From Onchocerca volvulus (taxonomy: Eukaryota; Nematoda; Chromadorea; Rhabditida; Onchocercidae): DNA of 64,000 nucleotides. Within the stretch, counting starts at the first letter, position 1. The number at the start of each line of letters is the position of its first letter. The stretch covers positions 2,871,024-2,935,023 of the forward strand of contig HG738140.1 of assembly GCA_000499405.2 (NCBI GenBank). The letters run 5' to 3'. The position numbers and the translations under genes are program-made. Below the pieces are notes generated by a model. It did no database searches, was not told the DNA's origin, and saw only the letters and a program-made list of their open reading frames with translations. Below, in pieces: positions 12,816 to 26,200 of this stretch.

Positions 12816-15800
12816 CTAAAATTCATCGTTAATCCTCTGAAGACATTTGGTTTCATCACCTTCCGTAATCACAAAATAGTAGATGATAAGAAAGACAAGG
12901 AAAACGACCGGATACAATGTTCGGCAATACTTATCAATATTACGAGCAGTTGAATGATAACGACTTGATTCGAGCATAAGTAGCATCATTTGATAACGTG
13001 ATATATCATCCAAATCTGCTTCTGCTTTTAGCCGCTGTAATCATTTTATCATCAATTGATTAGTCGCAGAAATATTGGGCGAAAAAGTTATATAATTGGA
13101 AAGAAAGCTAATTTGATAGATGTAAGAAAGTCAACTGTTTAATTTCACAAATCTATTTCGTAAATTTAATTAAATCTTAGCTATTTAATTAATAACATTG
13201 ATTTTACAACTATTAGGAAATAATTAGTTTTTGCAGAAATAAAAAGTTAATTTAATCAATTTTTAAATAGTGAAATAAAAATTTTCACATTTTGTAAAAG
13301 TAAATTAAAGCACCGCAAAATTGAGACATAATAAAAAAGTATGAAAAAGATGAATAAAGAAGCAAAAAAAAAAAGAAAAAGAAAAATAAAAGTATTTTTA
13401 AAAAAATTATGTGAAAATGTAAAAAAAAGGATTTAAAAAAGATCAAAGGGAATAAAAACTATGAAATTAAAATTTGAAAACTGCTTAGAAACTACTTAAT
13501 GAGTGAAATAACGAATTGATAATTATTATTCACCAACTGTCGCGATTTATATTCAAGTGAAATGACAATTAAAGCTTCGACCATTGTTATAAAGACGAAA
13601 CTTGCTGTGAAACCAAACCAAAGATCAATAGCCTGGACAAAAAAAAAAAAGTTGAATTTTAAAAATAATAATTTTGCAAGTTCGAAATCTTTCGTTTTTC
13701 TTAATTTCTCTTTTGGAATATATTTTTCTTCTGTAATTAAACACTTAAGAATTATAAATAGCAATCAAATAATTGCAATTTTTGAAACTAAGTCAAAGAT
13801 CAAAAAGAATTTAAGGCATTGAAATTCAATTTAACAATTGATTTTATTTTCTCGATTATTACTCGCAAAAAAAAAAAAAAAAAAAAAAAAAAACTATCAA
13901 AAATCTATAACCTTCATGTATGAAACTTTCGGTAACATTTCTTTGACTGCACTACTTTCAGCACTAAGTGTTAGAAATAGTGTTAATGCGCCAAATATTC
14001 GGCCCGTAACGAATTCTTCCGGTAGCCAGACGCTAATCCAGGAAAAGACGACGCAAATTGCCGTTGGAATATAAGTTCGTGTCATGTGATAATCAAGTCT
14101 ACGTTTAAGTTGAAAACTTACTTCCAAACATGAAAAGTTACCTGAACATTGATAATTTGAGTTTGTGAATTTTATATTAAAAAGTTTTGATTCAGCGCTT
14201 TTTTTTTTTTTTTTTTTTGTGCAAATAAATAAAAGCGAAGATTCACTCTATATGGAAGGATTAGATTTGCTGTTTATTTGACAACAAACGTATATTCTCA
14301 AAAATGAAACGTGAAGATCAGCGTACTATTGCGTACGCAAAGAATCTGAGAATCAGAATCAGAATCTTTTTTTTTTTTTTTTCTTTCTAATCTTTAAGTA
14401 TTACCCGTTTTGCGTACACCATCACAGTAATGTTTGTAAAATTTCTCGATATAAAGTTCTTCTAAATCCATTAGTTCATTCATTCGAATTGCATCACTCA
14501 AACGAGGAAACCAACTATATCGTATTGAATTTTGATCTGATGCTATTGTAAAAACTTAATTCCCAAAAATATTGATTTATGAATAAATGAGTTTATTAAG
14601 TTTAATTGAAATATCAATTTAAATGATACAAATATCAAGTAACGTAATATATACAATATTATTTTACTATGCGATATCATTTTACTTCATACTAGTTTAC
14701 TTAGATATCAAGTAAAGTAATATTTAAATATGCAAATTTCAGCGAATATAAGAATCTAATTAAATAATATTTTTCGCTAAATTTTTGCTATTCCTAGATA
14801 GGTCATGCAAAAATATCGGACCCCATCTGAATTGCTAGCATCTGAAATATTCAAAAAGAGAATCATTTTAAAACAATATTGTAACTTAATATTTGTTATA
14901 ACTTCGAACTTATTGTAACTTAATATTTAGAACTTATTGTAACTTGATATTTGTTACAACTTAGAACTAACTTAATACTTGTTCAACTTTTTTAAAATAA
15001 GAAATGATCATTTTGCTATGAAAAAAAAAAAAAAAAAAAAAAAAGGATTAAAATAATGCATACTAGCGGTGATCTTCAACGAGCAAACTTGATTGTCATG
15101 AGGATATTTGCATAGGATAAGTTTACATGATGCTTTTAGATATATGCTAAAATAAAATGTATCATAAAATTTATGTTTGCAAATTTGCCACCAATTTTTG
15201 GCTCATTAAGTATGCAATAAATGAGCTTATTAAGTTTAATTAATCAATTTCAATCTATGCGCTTTATTAATCTACCATTTTAATTGAAAATTAGTTAAAA
15301 CATACTGAGTTTCAAAGAAAATTTCACCATTAGGAAATATATACAACCAAAAATTCAATTTTGTCATTCGATGATATTCCGCTTCTTTGGCATTCCGGAA
15401 AAATGGAGCTGGACGCCAAATTTTCCTGTTAAATATCACGGCTATTGATAAATTTTAGATATTTAAATTTTCATGTTTAAAAATCATTTATCGTTTATTA
15501 TACCTGAAAATGATCATGAGAAAGGGAATAGACGAACAAAAATTAAATAATTTCTAAATTATTCAATAAAAAATCAAAATAGAAATTTTGTTTAATGAAC
15601 AAAATTTCTGCGAATTTTTTCAAGACACAAACAAAAAAAAAAAAGAACCAACTTAAGCGTATTTTCATCATTAATTAAAATTGGTCGATCTAACTGATGC
15701 GCTAAACGTGAATCGTGCCATGCCATACGTAACCACATATCCATATCATAATCCTTTTTTTTTTTTTTTTTTTTAATCAGAAATTGAATTTTAAATAAGA

Positions 15801-18800
15801 AATTGAATATTGCAATGTTAATGTTTTTATTTTTTTAATTTTAATCGGAAATTTTAGTCAAGAATTTTCGGAAAGAAATTAAAAATTAGCAGTATTATCG
15901 TACAATGGTATGTGTATGAAAAAAAAGAGAAAAACTACCATTGTACTTTGATCAAAATTTGATATCGATTGAACCAGTATTCCAAAAAATACTTCCGTAA
16001 TACCATCTTCGATAATATTTGGCGGTGATCTTGAAATATTGATGATGAGAAATAAGTAACTTTGAAAAAATTGTAAAAAGCATGCAGAAGTTTAAAAAAA
16101 AAAAAGAAATTACGTGAAATGTGACAAAAGAGACAAACCTGGAATCATAATCAGTTTTATTGAGAAATGGCATTAGGCAAGATGATGAAAGTGGTATCAG
16201 GTTGGACATAATTTCATTATCAAATACATTTAAAATGCTGCTTAATTGAATATTTCGTTTGAAAAATATCGCTGAAATGCTAATTTTTTCGTTTGAAGTC
16301 ACATTCGTCTCTACCTGAAACTTTGTTGAAAATTTAAAAATTTAATTTTTAGCACTTTTTTTCATGTTTAATTGATGGTACTATGATGCTTTAGATGCGT
16401 AAAAATAACGAATTTTTCATGATTTCTAATATTTTCAGGTTTTTTTCGTTTTTTTTTCGTTTTTTTTTTTTTTAAACAAATAGTAAATTATGACACCTTA
16501 GATAATGATTAACCTTTTCATTGCCTGCCTTCTTTCCATTCAAATTTTGAGAAACTGAAAATTTAATTAGTTCAAGTGAAATTGTGCAAGTAATTATTGG
16601 CTAAAATCACATTTGTTAATTAGCTGATAATAGCAGATAAGAGGAAAAAGATAAGAGATAACTGCAGTTTTTTTCTTTTTCAATAATTTCAAGGCAAAAT
16701 TTTATGATTAAAAAATAACGACGAACTTCTTGTTCGGTTATCAGTATCACTTGTTATCACTTCTTTTTTGTTGTCAAATTCTTTTGGCATGCAAACTTTT
16801 TCAAGGTCAATTTCAATTCCTTTGTGAAATTCAAAAATTGATGATATTTCACCAAGTTTGAAAAAATCAGCTACTTTTTGATTGCGCACAATAAACATCG
16901 AATTATTGTGTTCGTATTTAATGCTTATCTATAATTATTCCTTACAATTTCTCAAGATTATATTTTATCTTGAAATTAAAAGATGAAATAAAAAGTTGAA
17001 ATAAAACGAAATTTGAGAAAAAATAAATACAAGCAGATTTCATAATCTGGGCTTTGTTTTACTTGATAAGTAATTTCTGCTCTCGGATTGATAATACGGA
17101 TTCCTATTGGTGATTGATTCGTTAAAGAATTATCAACTTGCTGCGAATCCTGGTCATATTTGATAGTAAATAAAACACTCGGATTCTTTGTTTGCGATTC
17201 TAATAGGTCAGACTTTTGCGACATTTCCGTGCTGAAAAATTGAAAAGGAGTAATTAATAAATTTAAAATTTTAATTAAAATTCTAAAGTTAGTCATAATC
17301 AGTGAAATTTAGTGATAAGTTCATGATAATTACTTTTTAGAAAAAACATTATTTTCTGAAAATTATAAAGATAAAAATAATATATATTTTTCGAATATTT
17401 TGAATTCTTGGATTCAAAACTAAAAACGATTTTTTCTATTCTTCAAAAGCATCCATGAACTTCGAATTTAAGATTACGAATATATCATTATTGCTCTCAT
17501 TTTTTACTTTTGTTGTAAATTCGAACCTGGTTGAAAAATTTGATTCATAATTTTTGTCATTTTCAAAGCGATCATCTTCCATATTTAAAAATGCTTTCTT
17601 TTTAGCTTCATGATTATTGCATATTTCGAATAAATTAATTCCATACTGCCTAAATAACTTAGAAATTAGTACCAAACTTCCGCTTTTTTTAGCTTAAATT
17701 TTTTTTTCATTTCAGCTAGAGCAGAAAAAAAAGAAATAGTGAAAAAAATTTTTGAATATCGTTAAAATAAATATAAGATGAAATGAATTTATTCAATAAA
17801 ATTATCAAAATTGTACTTGATAAGATATCTGAGGCATTGAAATTGAGATAAATTTGTCTATCACACTTATATCAGATAATTAAAATTAATTAACTAACTT
17901 TGCTGCACCGAGCGAATCAATTCGCAAATATCGACTGTAATTTTTGCATACATTTTCGAAATTGATATGTACAATCTTTAATTTATTCTATATAATTAAC
18001 ATTATAAAATAAAGCATAATTTCATTTTTTAAAATTATTCAACAATTATACATTTAGAAATAATGTACTGGAAATGTAAAGTGATGTATTCGATAATTGA
18101 AAAAAAACAAGTAAAAATTAAATAAAAATTTGGTAAATAAAAAGTGAGTAAAAATTATATCTTCGGAAATAAATTGATAATGTACAATCTTTAATTCATT
18201 TATAGTAAAGATCATAAAACGCATAAACTTGTTTTTGAATTCAATAATTATATATTCAGAAATGATGTATGAAAATGTGGAGTAATGATAAGTTGGATGA
18301 TTGAGAAAAAAGTAAGCAAAAATTAAAATCAAAAAATTGAATTAAAAAAATTAAAGACTTAAATTAACCTTATATTTAGAGAGTAGATATTTCGGTAAAC
18401 CAAATTTTTTCAGATGCACAATACGATTCAATGATACCTGTTTTCTTCGTGTTAACAAAAAATCAATAATTTCATTTGTGACTACAATATCACCTCTCTG
18501 AAATAATCGATATTTTTGACATTAAAATTATTAAAATTATGTATTTAATAAATTATATGTTCAAGTAGATTACAAGCTAATTATGCAAATAATTAGTTAA
18601 AATATAACTTTTTAAATTAACTTCATTTCAGCGACTTCTCAAAATCATCAGACATTATTTATGCAATATTTTATTGATTAATTTATTTATTAATGAGTGT
18701 TTTTTTCAATTCATAAGCATTCATACAATTTTTCAGACAACCTACCTGTAATTTCCACCATAAATTCCATGCCTTACATTGAGATAATTTTGCATAGTGA

Positions 18801-18931
18801 ATGCCAAGATCTTCAGCTTGATAAGTTGTATTTATCCATAGGATAGAATTCTGATTTGACGATGTATGCGACGTCGCTGTCGCTTTAGCAAATATCGCAG
18901 CAAAAATAATATAAAAATATTTTGAATTCAT
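12816..18931 (-). CDS. Cys-loop ligand-gated ion channel subunit (invertebrate anion-channel type), 15 exons
   Basis: The exons, from 5' to 3', are 18746-18931, 18369-18497, 17899-17934, 17527-17649, 17063-17231, 16761-16928, 16139-16314, 15939-16029, 15653-15753, 15306-15425, 15064-15146, 14405-14536, 13912-14141, 13534-13632 and 12816-13034. Phases agree at every join except exon 2 to 3, where a small exon may be missing. A signal peptide (MNSKYFYIIFAAIFAKATA) starts it. The ligand-binding domain begins near PPNIIEDG and has the signature loop C-x13-C with KYPHDNQVC. A second cysteine pair (YCDG...NFSC) resembles glycine or glutamate-gated chloride channels. M1 to M4 are present, with M2-M3 carrying LPKVSYMKAIDLWFGF and M4 near YPVVFLVFLIIYYF. 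The pre-M2 PAR motif of anion channels reads TGR. About 330 residues precede the binding domain, against a few dozen usually. The product should be a pentameric membrane receptor subunit; the ligand is unknown. Confidence 0.85.
14870..14990. repeat. Tandem repeat inside a channel-gene intron
   Basis: Units like TATTGTAACTTAATATTTG and TTACAACTTAGAACT repeat three to four times with a period near 35-45 bases. The block lies in the intron between the Cys-loop exon and the pre-M1 exon of the channel gene. Confidence 0.55.
17966..18325. repeat. Imperfect tandem duplication in a channel-gene intron
   Basis: Two segments, about 17966-18120 and 18178-18325, share the order TGTACAATCTTTAATT, then a run containing ATAATTATA(C/T)ATT, then AGAAAT(A/G)ATGTA, GATAATTGA-like and AGTAAAAATT-like blocks. 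They differ by many substitutions, so the duplication is old. It lies where the exon 2 to 3 phase of the channel gene fails, so a small exon may have been disturbed here. Confidence 0.5.
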
Positions 18932-19238
18932 TATTGTTAGAGGAAATGAATGGAAAAAAGGCCATTGCTTAGTGAAATGTTGAATAAGAAAGATTGCTCA
19001 AAAACTAGTTGTTGATGACATTTGTCAAAGCAAATTATTCGGATGCGAAGTTCAAAAATCGGAACACAAATTACTCGTAAAAAAAAAAAAAATGATCAAA
19101 CAATGGATGTAATAGATAATATGAATCTGAAGATAATATTTTAGGTATTTTATAAGATGATATTGATTAACTCTTTTTTTGAAATTCAGATAATTCGGAA
19201 TAAAAAACTTCGAAATCTAAATTTCAAGTTTTTTTTTT

Positions 19239-19289
<51 letters not shown>

Positions 19290-21673
19290 CAAAATCAAAT
19301 CATTAACATGGCATCATTCTGAAAATATTAATTCTCAAAGCTATTGTTGCTGTATGGTATAGCACATAAAAACTCAGAAATTTAAAAAAAGTAATTAATA
19401 AATTTATGTATTATATAAATTTTTGTACGAATTTTTATACTTTTATAAGATTAAAATTTTTTCGAATTTATATGTAATGCATAATTTGCAGAAAACTTCT
19501 CAACATTCAATTATTTCATGACTGATTATCTTTCTTCAACATTTGATTATGAAATTATTTTAGACATTAAATTTTTTGCACACGCCAAGGAATATTTGTT
19601 CTTTTGAAGATATGAAAAAGAAAAGGAAAAATATGCTTTTAAGTTAAATTTGAGAATAGATTTTGTTGGAATAAATAATAAAAAATAAAAAAAATCGTGT
19701 CAAATGTCATTAAAAAAAAAAAAGTGATAAAGTTTTAATTACTTTGCTTCATTTCATATTATTGCATTTATTAATTTGTGCAAGTACGATGACAAAAAAT
19801 CATTTAATGAGGCCTTAATTAGAAGACGAATCGCAATTCATTGTGATCGCATAATTACCTAGAAAAAAAAATCCTGTGTTTCATATTTCAATATTTTCAA
19901 TTTTTTTCAAAAAAAAAAAAAAAAAAAAACAATTTTATGATTTGAATATTTTTGAAAATTTTCATTAAAATTACAATTTTCCATTTCAAATTTCAACAAA
20001 ACTGAAATGTTTCATTTTCGAATATGGAACTTTTATATATTTCTTTTTCCGGTTTTTTTTTTCCAGTATTTTGAATTCATTTTTCTCAGTATTTTGAATC
20101 TATTTTTTTATATCCATTTCTTTTTTTTAAGTATTCTTAATTTACAGAATTCACGGATATTATAAACTGAATCAATAGTTTGGATAAGTTAAAGAATGAA
20201 AACTACTCCCGGAATAAATAAAAAAATTGGATAATCGATTCGATCCGAGACTGCTTCATAATTGTGTCAGCAAATAAAAAAAAAACCAGTATCAAGACAA
20301 GATAAATAATTCAAGCCAATCATTCTTTGGCCTAGTTTACTTCCGTCATCTTTGGCCTAATTTATTTCCTAGGATTGAAATGTGAAAGGTCTAAATATAT
20401 TGTTAAATGGAAAATTTTAATCGCCATAATTTACTTTTTTTTTCTCTCCATATTTTTGGCTTAATTTTTTCCCACAAATAGATCATTTCAAAAGTAATTT
20501 TTTTTTTTGTTGTCAACTTTTTTCTCGACTCTCGAAAATGCTAAAAAATTAAACCAGTTAAAGTAAGTAAGCACAGAATTTGCAGGAAATGCAACATTTA
20601 CGCAGAATTCATCAGGAAATTCGACATTTTCCGATCAGATGGAATAATTTGTTCATAAATTGTTGTTAGATTCCTATTATGATAGGCTTAGGTCGATGAT
20701 GATCAATAGTTAATAATTTAATTGGCCGTACAATTATATTCATTTCTGGTTTGTTGCAGTAACAAATTCTTAAGTTTAATTGCAGATTCAACTGAAAATG
20801 GAAATCCAGAAAAAATGATGGACTTTATTATTTGATTAGTTTCTTTATTTGATTTACTTGAAAATACCGAAAAAGATAAATAATCTAATTTCCTGAAGTA
20901 TAATTAAAATTTTAATAAATTGACATCCTTTTAAATAGAAGCAGAAATGTTATGAATTAAAATTAATGCTAATAATAAGCCAAATTCTTTCCTTTCTTGA
21001 AAATTAAATTATCACATCGTTTGCCACATCATGCAAAATTGGGTAATTTTGGTCAAATTTCTGGAATCATAGTGAATTCATTTCTCGTTTTAAGCGCAAA
21101 TAAAAAGCCAAAAGTCAAATTTCAGATTTCCAACGAGCAACCATAAATCGATATTTGAAAAATGATAGAAATAAATGGATATAGCTATCCTTCTTCTGAA
21201 AATCATTTTTATCCAACTTCTGAATACTTCAAAGAAGCTTTAAATAATTAATTAAAAAAAAAATGATGTCTCGAAAATTTTAATTTTGAGAAAATAATTA
21301 CTTTCTTCTTTACAATCATATCTCTCTTTTATCACTCATGCATTAAGTGAAAGTTTGCGATGTCTATTATTAATCGTTAAATTTTCAGGAAAAATTTATC
21401 CTTTTTAAATCCAATAAGGAAAAAATTATCATTCTCAAATTCAAAAAATTGAATTTTTTATTAAACTAAACAAAATTTGTGTAAATTATTTGCAATAATG
21501 AATAATTAACAAAATGAATCTAATGAAGTGAATTATTTTCAAGGAGTTGAAGTAAAATCACTAATAAATTTATATCATACTGTTTCTATCGCGAAATTAA
21601 TTTCTATTAAGTTGTCAGAATTCTAGAAATATGCCATCAAAATAGATATGCATATCAATGTCAGCATTTGTTT

Positions 21674-21715
<42 letters not shown>

Positions 21716-23266
21716 TTGAGCTGAGAAGTTTCAAAGTTTAGAGATATTCAATAACTTGCTCTAATTATTGATTTATATTTTTAAATTTCAAGATTTAGCT
21801 CTCTTTTGTTATCTCATCATTGATGATATTTCGATAAACGATGTTCTCATTCAATTTTTCTTCTTTTTTTTTTTTTTTCTCAACAGATTGCATTCAAGTG
21901 GATGAAAAGTGCAGAAACATTTATTTCCAATATATATAATAGTCGAAACTGTGAATTAAGACTTGCATTGTCATCATCATCATCATTACATCTATCTATT
22001 CTAGTATCAAATACACCTAATAGAGAATGTTCAAATCCAGTTTCTCATCATTTGAGCGGAAGTTTATGAAATAAAATGAATTTAATCATGAAAAGAGGAA
22101 AAAAAAAACACGTAAATTTCGATTAACATGTTCACTTTACTAAATACTATTAAAATGAAACAAACATTTTATTGATTGATAGAACAAGTAATTCCTGGGT
22201 TAGGTTATAATCAATTATCTTGTCTTGTATAAAAATAAAGATGTAAATGCTCGTTTTTATTTCCATACAACATTTCAACTTCTTCACGGATTGATTTGAA
22301 ATTTTCATACAACGTTGCATTCAAATTGGCGCGTATTTTAATGTATAGATAAGGTATTCAGGTAAATCAATCATTGGTCTCCGTTAAAAGCGACACGCAT
22401 CAGTAAACGCGCCATAAGATGCGGCATATTAGCGGTGCTAGAAATTCGAGAAATTTGAGTTGACAGAGATGGAATATGCAGATATTGGAAAAAAAGATGG
22501 ATGGAATGGGTTGAGGGAAGAGTACATATATTTGACGAGGAAGAGGACACGACATTGTCGTCTGCTGTATTGTCATAACGCCTTTTCAAAAACTTTTAGA
22601 AATCATAAACGAAGAACGATAGACTTGCTCCTCCTTTTCGAACTGGTATCAAAATCAGGAATATTCGAATTCTGGTTACAACCCTGTAGGGCTGGGCTAA
22701 TGAGGATGTTCATTTAACACACTTGTTCATTTATTAATATTATTATAATTAGTACTATTAGTTAATGGTAATTAAGTATTGGTATTATTGATAATAATTA
22801 ATATCATTTTACCATCTACTATTTTATTATTTCTATTTTATAACTACCTTATTTTTCGTTATTTTTTATTAATAATTATTTAAAACTGATTCAAAAATTT
22901 CGAACATATTTTAATCGTTTTATTTTGCTATGAAAAAAGAGTAATTGAATAAAAAATTTAATAAGGTTTTAATGAATCGCAATTATTTCCAGTTGGATGA
23001 AAGCAATTTTTCGACAAGAAATCCTTTTTAATCATTAGTAACACTTATTCCTTTATTTAACAATGCAAAACTAATACATTTCTCGTTTTTGATGCACAAA
23101 GCATTATTCATTTCTAAATGTGCTATAAAATCTTCTGATGTGATATTAATATGAATATTAGCTTATTATTTCAAACCAGTATTATTATTATTATCATTTT
23201 TATCAACTGCCATCACTAATTTTACCTGTCGCTTCTGATTATTATTCTCATTGGAATTGGTAAGAA
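18932..23266. other. Intergenic DNA between channel and ZP genes
   Basis: The genes on each side are divergently transcribed, so this 4.3-kb stretch should hold both promoters. It includes a T50 run at 19240-19289 and a T run of nearly 40 bases at about 21676-21714. A GC-richer patch at 22371-22717 has ORFs on both strands (72 codons minus, 85 codons plus) with no family signal. I could not define promoter elements. Confidence 0.5.
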
Positions 23267-26200
23267 ATGTCGCATACTTTGGAGCAACATATTTTAGCAA
23301 CTATTTATATTCTTACTACAAATGCATTTGTCTTATTTGCAAATGAAATTGTTGGTGAACCATTTATTAGGTTAGTTTTTTTTTCTTTCAAATTTTGTAG
23401 ACAGAATTAAAAATGATAACAGCTATCATTTTTAGATGTATTTTTATTCGCTTCTACAATTATGTACTATTTTTATTAATTTATGATCACGAGTTAACTA
23501 AAGCTTGTCAAATTAGATGCTTTTAATTGTATCTTTTTTGTTGGTCCTAGAAACTTTACAAAAAATAAATAAATAAATAAATAAATAAATAAACATAACC
23601 TATCATTAATTTAATTCAAAGCTTAATGATCAAATTAATTGCCTTTTTTTGTGTCTTTTTCGTTAGTTCGAGAAAATTTAAGAGAAGAAAGAAAGTGCAC
23701 ATTAACCTTACTTCCGGAATTCTTGACATGATAGATTCCTTAATTTTTCATTGTCGTAACTTTTATGCCATTGATACATTCATTTCCCTAGAATTTCTCT
23801 TTAACATAATGATTGAATAACGAAAGTCTGCTATTATCAATTTTTCGATCACCGATTTTGTGATTTCAAGAAAGAAAAAAAGTGAAAGACTGTAACTACG
23901 TGAATTTCATTAAAATCCTTGAAAATTTTGAATATTAAAAAATGTATGAAAGAAACATAAAAACTCGAATTTTGATAAGAATGATTTGATGGCAAAAAGA
24001 GCAATTTGCATGCAATTTTCTGATGAGTGCACTTTATTTTTTTGTAATTTGTCCTTGGCGAAGATATGAATTTTGCATTAAACAAAAATTCATACATTTT
24101 AATATTATCAAAATTAATTCATGTGTTAAAATTTTTAACGAAAGAAAGGAAAATTGACTCTTTCATTCAAATTTTTCAAAAATCTCTCTCAATATTTAAC
24201 CTTGAAAGTGAAATGAAAGAACACTTATATTGAAAATTATTTTAATTATTTTGCGATTCCAATTATGCCCTATGAAATCATTTAATTTCATTCCGTAACT
24301 GCACAACATAATTTACGACATCCACAGAATTCGCTGATTTCTTTAATTTCTTTTCTTATACAATTCAGGATAGCGTTTGTATGAAAAGAGAATATTAAAT
24401 AAATCGATCAAATTTCGTTTAAATATCCATTTTTCAAATTTTTTTTTACTCATTTAGCAAATTTTTTTTTGCATATTAACATTTCGATTTTTTTTTTCAA
24501 TTATTCATTTGTTTGTTAAATTTGGATTATGCCAATAGACGGAAATTTCATGCCTTTTTCATTGCGATCGAATTTTGTTGCTGAAATTCAATCAGAACTA
24601 GTTTTTATGTCAATCTTTATCTCAGAAAATAAACCATTGTATTTGAAATAGTCCTAAATATTATATTTCGCATATTCAAATTTCACACAATTTAAAGGCG
24701 ATTTTAATGCAAAAGAAAAAGTTTATTTATTATTAATGTCTTCTGCTGATGTAAAAATCGGATAAGAAAGTCTTCTAATTTTGAAAAGAATTTTGAAACG
24801 AAGAAAATAAACTCATTATGAATTTAAAATGTGAAAAAAAATTGAAAATGAAGAAAGAAAAGATGAATGATGTCAAGAAAAATTGGAATAGAGAAAAAAA
24901 TGGTAAAAAATGATATAAAATAATAAATTTCGAAAGTTACAATAGTTTATACCGAAATATCTTTGAATTTTTTTGACATTTTTGAAGTTTTTAAAAATAT
25001 TTTTCGCATGATTCCACTTCATCAAGAAAGGCTTCATTGAAAGTTATTTAAGTATTTGAATACTTTTTTTTTTCCAAAAATTAGTAAAGACGTAAAAAAA
25101 CCGTTGAAATGGGCAATTATTTTTGTTTTACAACATCATTACCGTTTTGATTGCCTTTTTTTTTCCTTTTTTTTTAAATTTTTTATCAAGAGAATACGGA
25201 AATGAAAATGAACAAATGAATATTTCTGTTCTTTTCTAATCGTTTCAATTAATTTTCTTCGGTTTAATTCTTTCTTTTTTAAGATAATTAAAAAAAAAAA
25301 TTTTTTTTTTTAAGATCGCTAAAGAAAGAAAATTTTTTTTCAATAGATTCGAAAAAATTCAATTCTTAAGAAAAAAAAATTTTGATTTTACCAAGGTTAA
25401 GAGTAATTTTTGTGCTATTTAACAATTCTCAGAAGGATTACTGAACAACATTAATTAAGATCGTAAAGTTTTTAATTAAAAGAGTGAGACTTTATTTAAT
25501 AGATTAAAGAAAATCGTAAAGATTGCAAGATTTTTTGATAATTCTTAAAAATTTTTATTTAAAATTCAATATAGCATTTATTGCCAATTTGATTACTTTT
25601 GATAAAGATTTTAAAGATATTGTCTGATAAAATAAAATTTTAAATATCACCCAAAGCTGTTAGTTTTCTGCTTACTTATAATTAATTAATATCTTAGCCA
25701 TTTCAAATAAAATTTTATCAGATTCCGAATTTGTTAAAATTATTATCATTTCAGTTGCTCAGCAGATGCTGTATATGTGAAATGGCGAACAAATATGACC
25801 TTTGTAGGTCATGTAAATGTACGTCATGCACCAAATCATCTATGCTATCAGGTTTTGGTGACAAATAATCAAATCGAATTGCTCATACCACATCTGGATT
25901 GTCAAGTGAGTAGAACAAGGTTAGTTTTAATTTTGAAATTTAACTTTTACTTTTACAAAGTTGAAATGACAATTTTTAGCACAAATCTTACAACGATCCA
26001 TCGAATAAATGAAACTTCCACATCAACTGAATGGATACATTTTATTCATTAATGTAAATAAAATTGATTTTTGAAAATAAATTCTCGTTTTTTTTTTTTT
26101 ATGGAAAATTTTTTTTTGCTTCGAAATTTGGTGGAGTAGCCGTTCATTTTGTAGTTTCAAAAAATGGCTATGACTAATATTTTTCATTCAACTAATTTTT

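Noticed and set aside
14800..14843. Possible extra channel exon after a TTTCAG at 14843
   Set aside because: The Cys-loop exon (ending 15064, phase 1) joins the exon at 14536 directly in phase. The candidate soon meets stops in the needed frames.
22371..22717. Overlapping ORFs on both strands
   Set aside because: Neither has a domain, a splice context or a clear start. The patch may be promoter DNA of the ZP gene.
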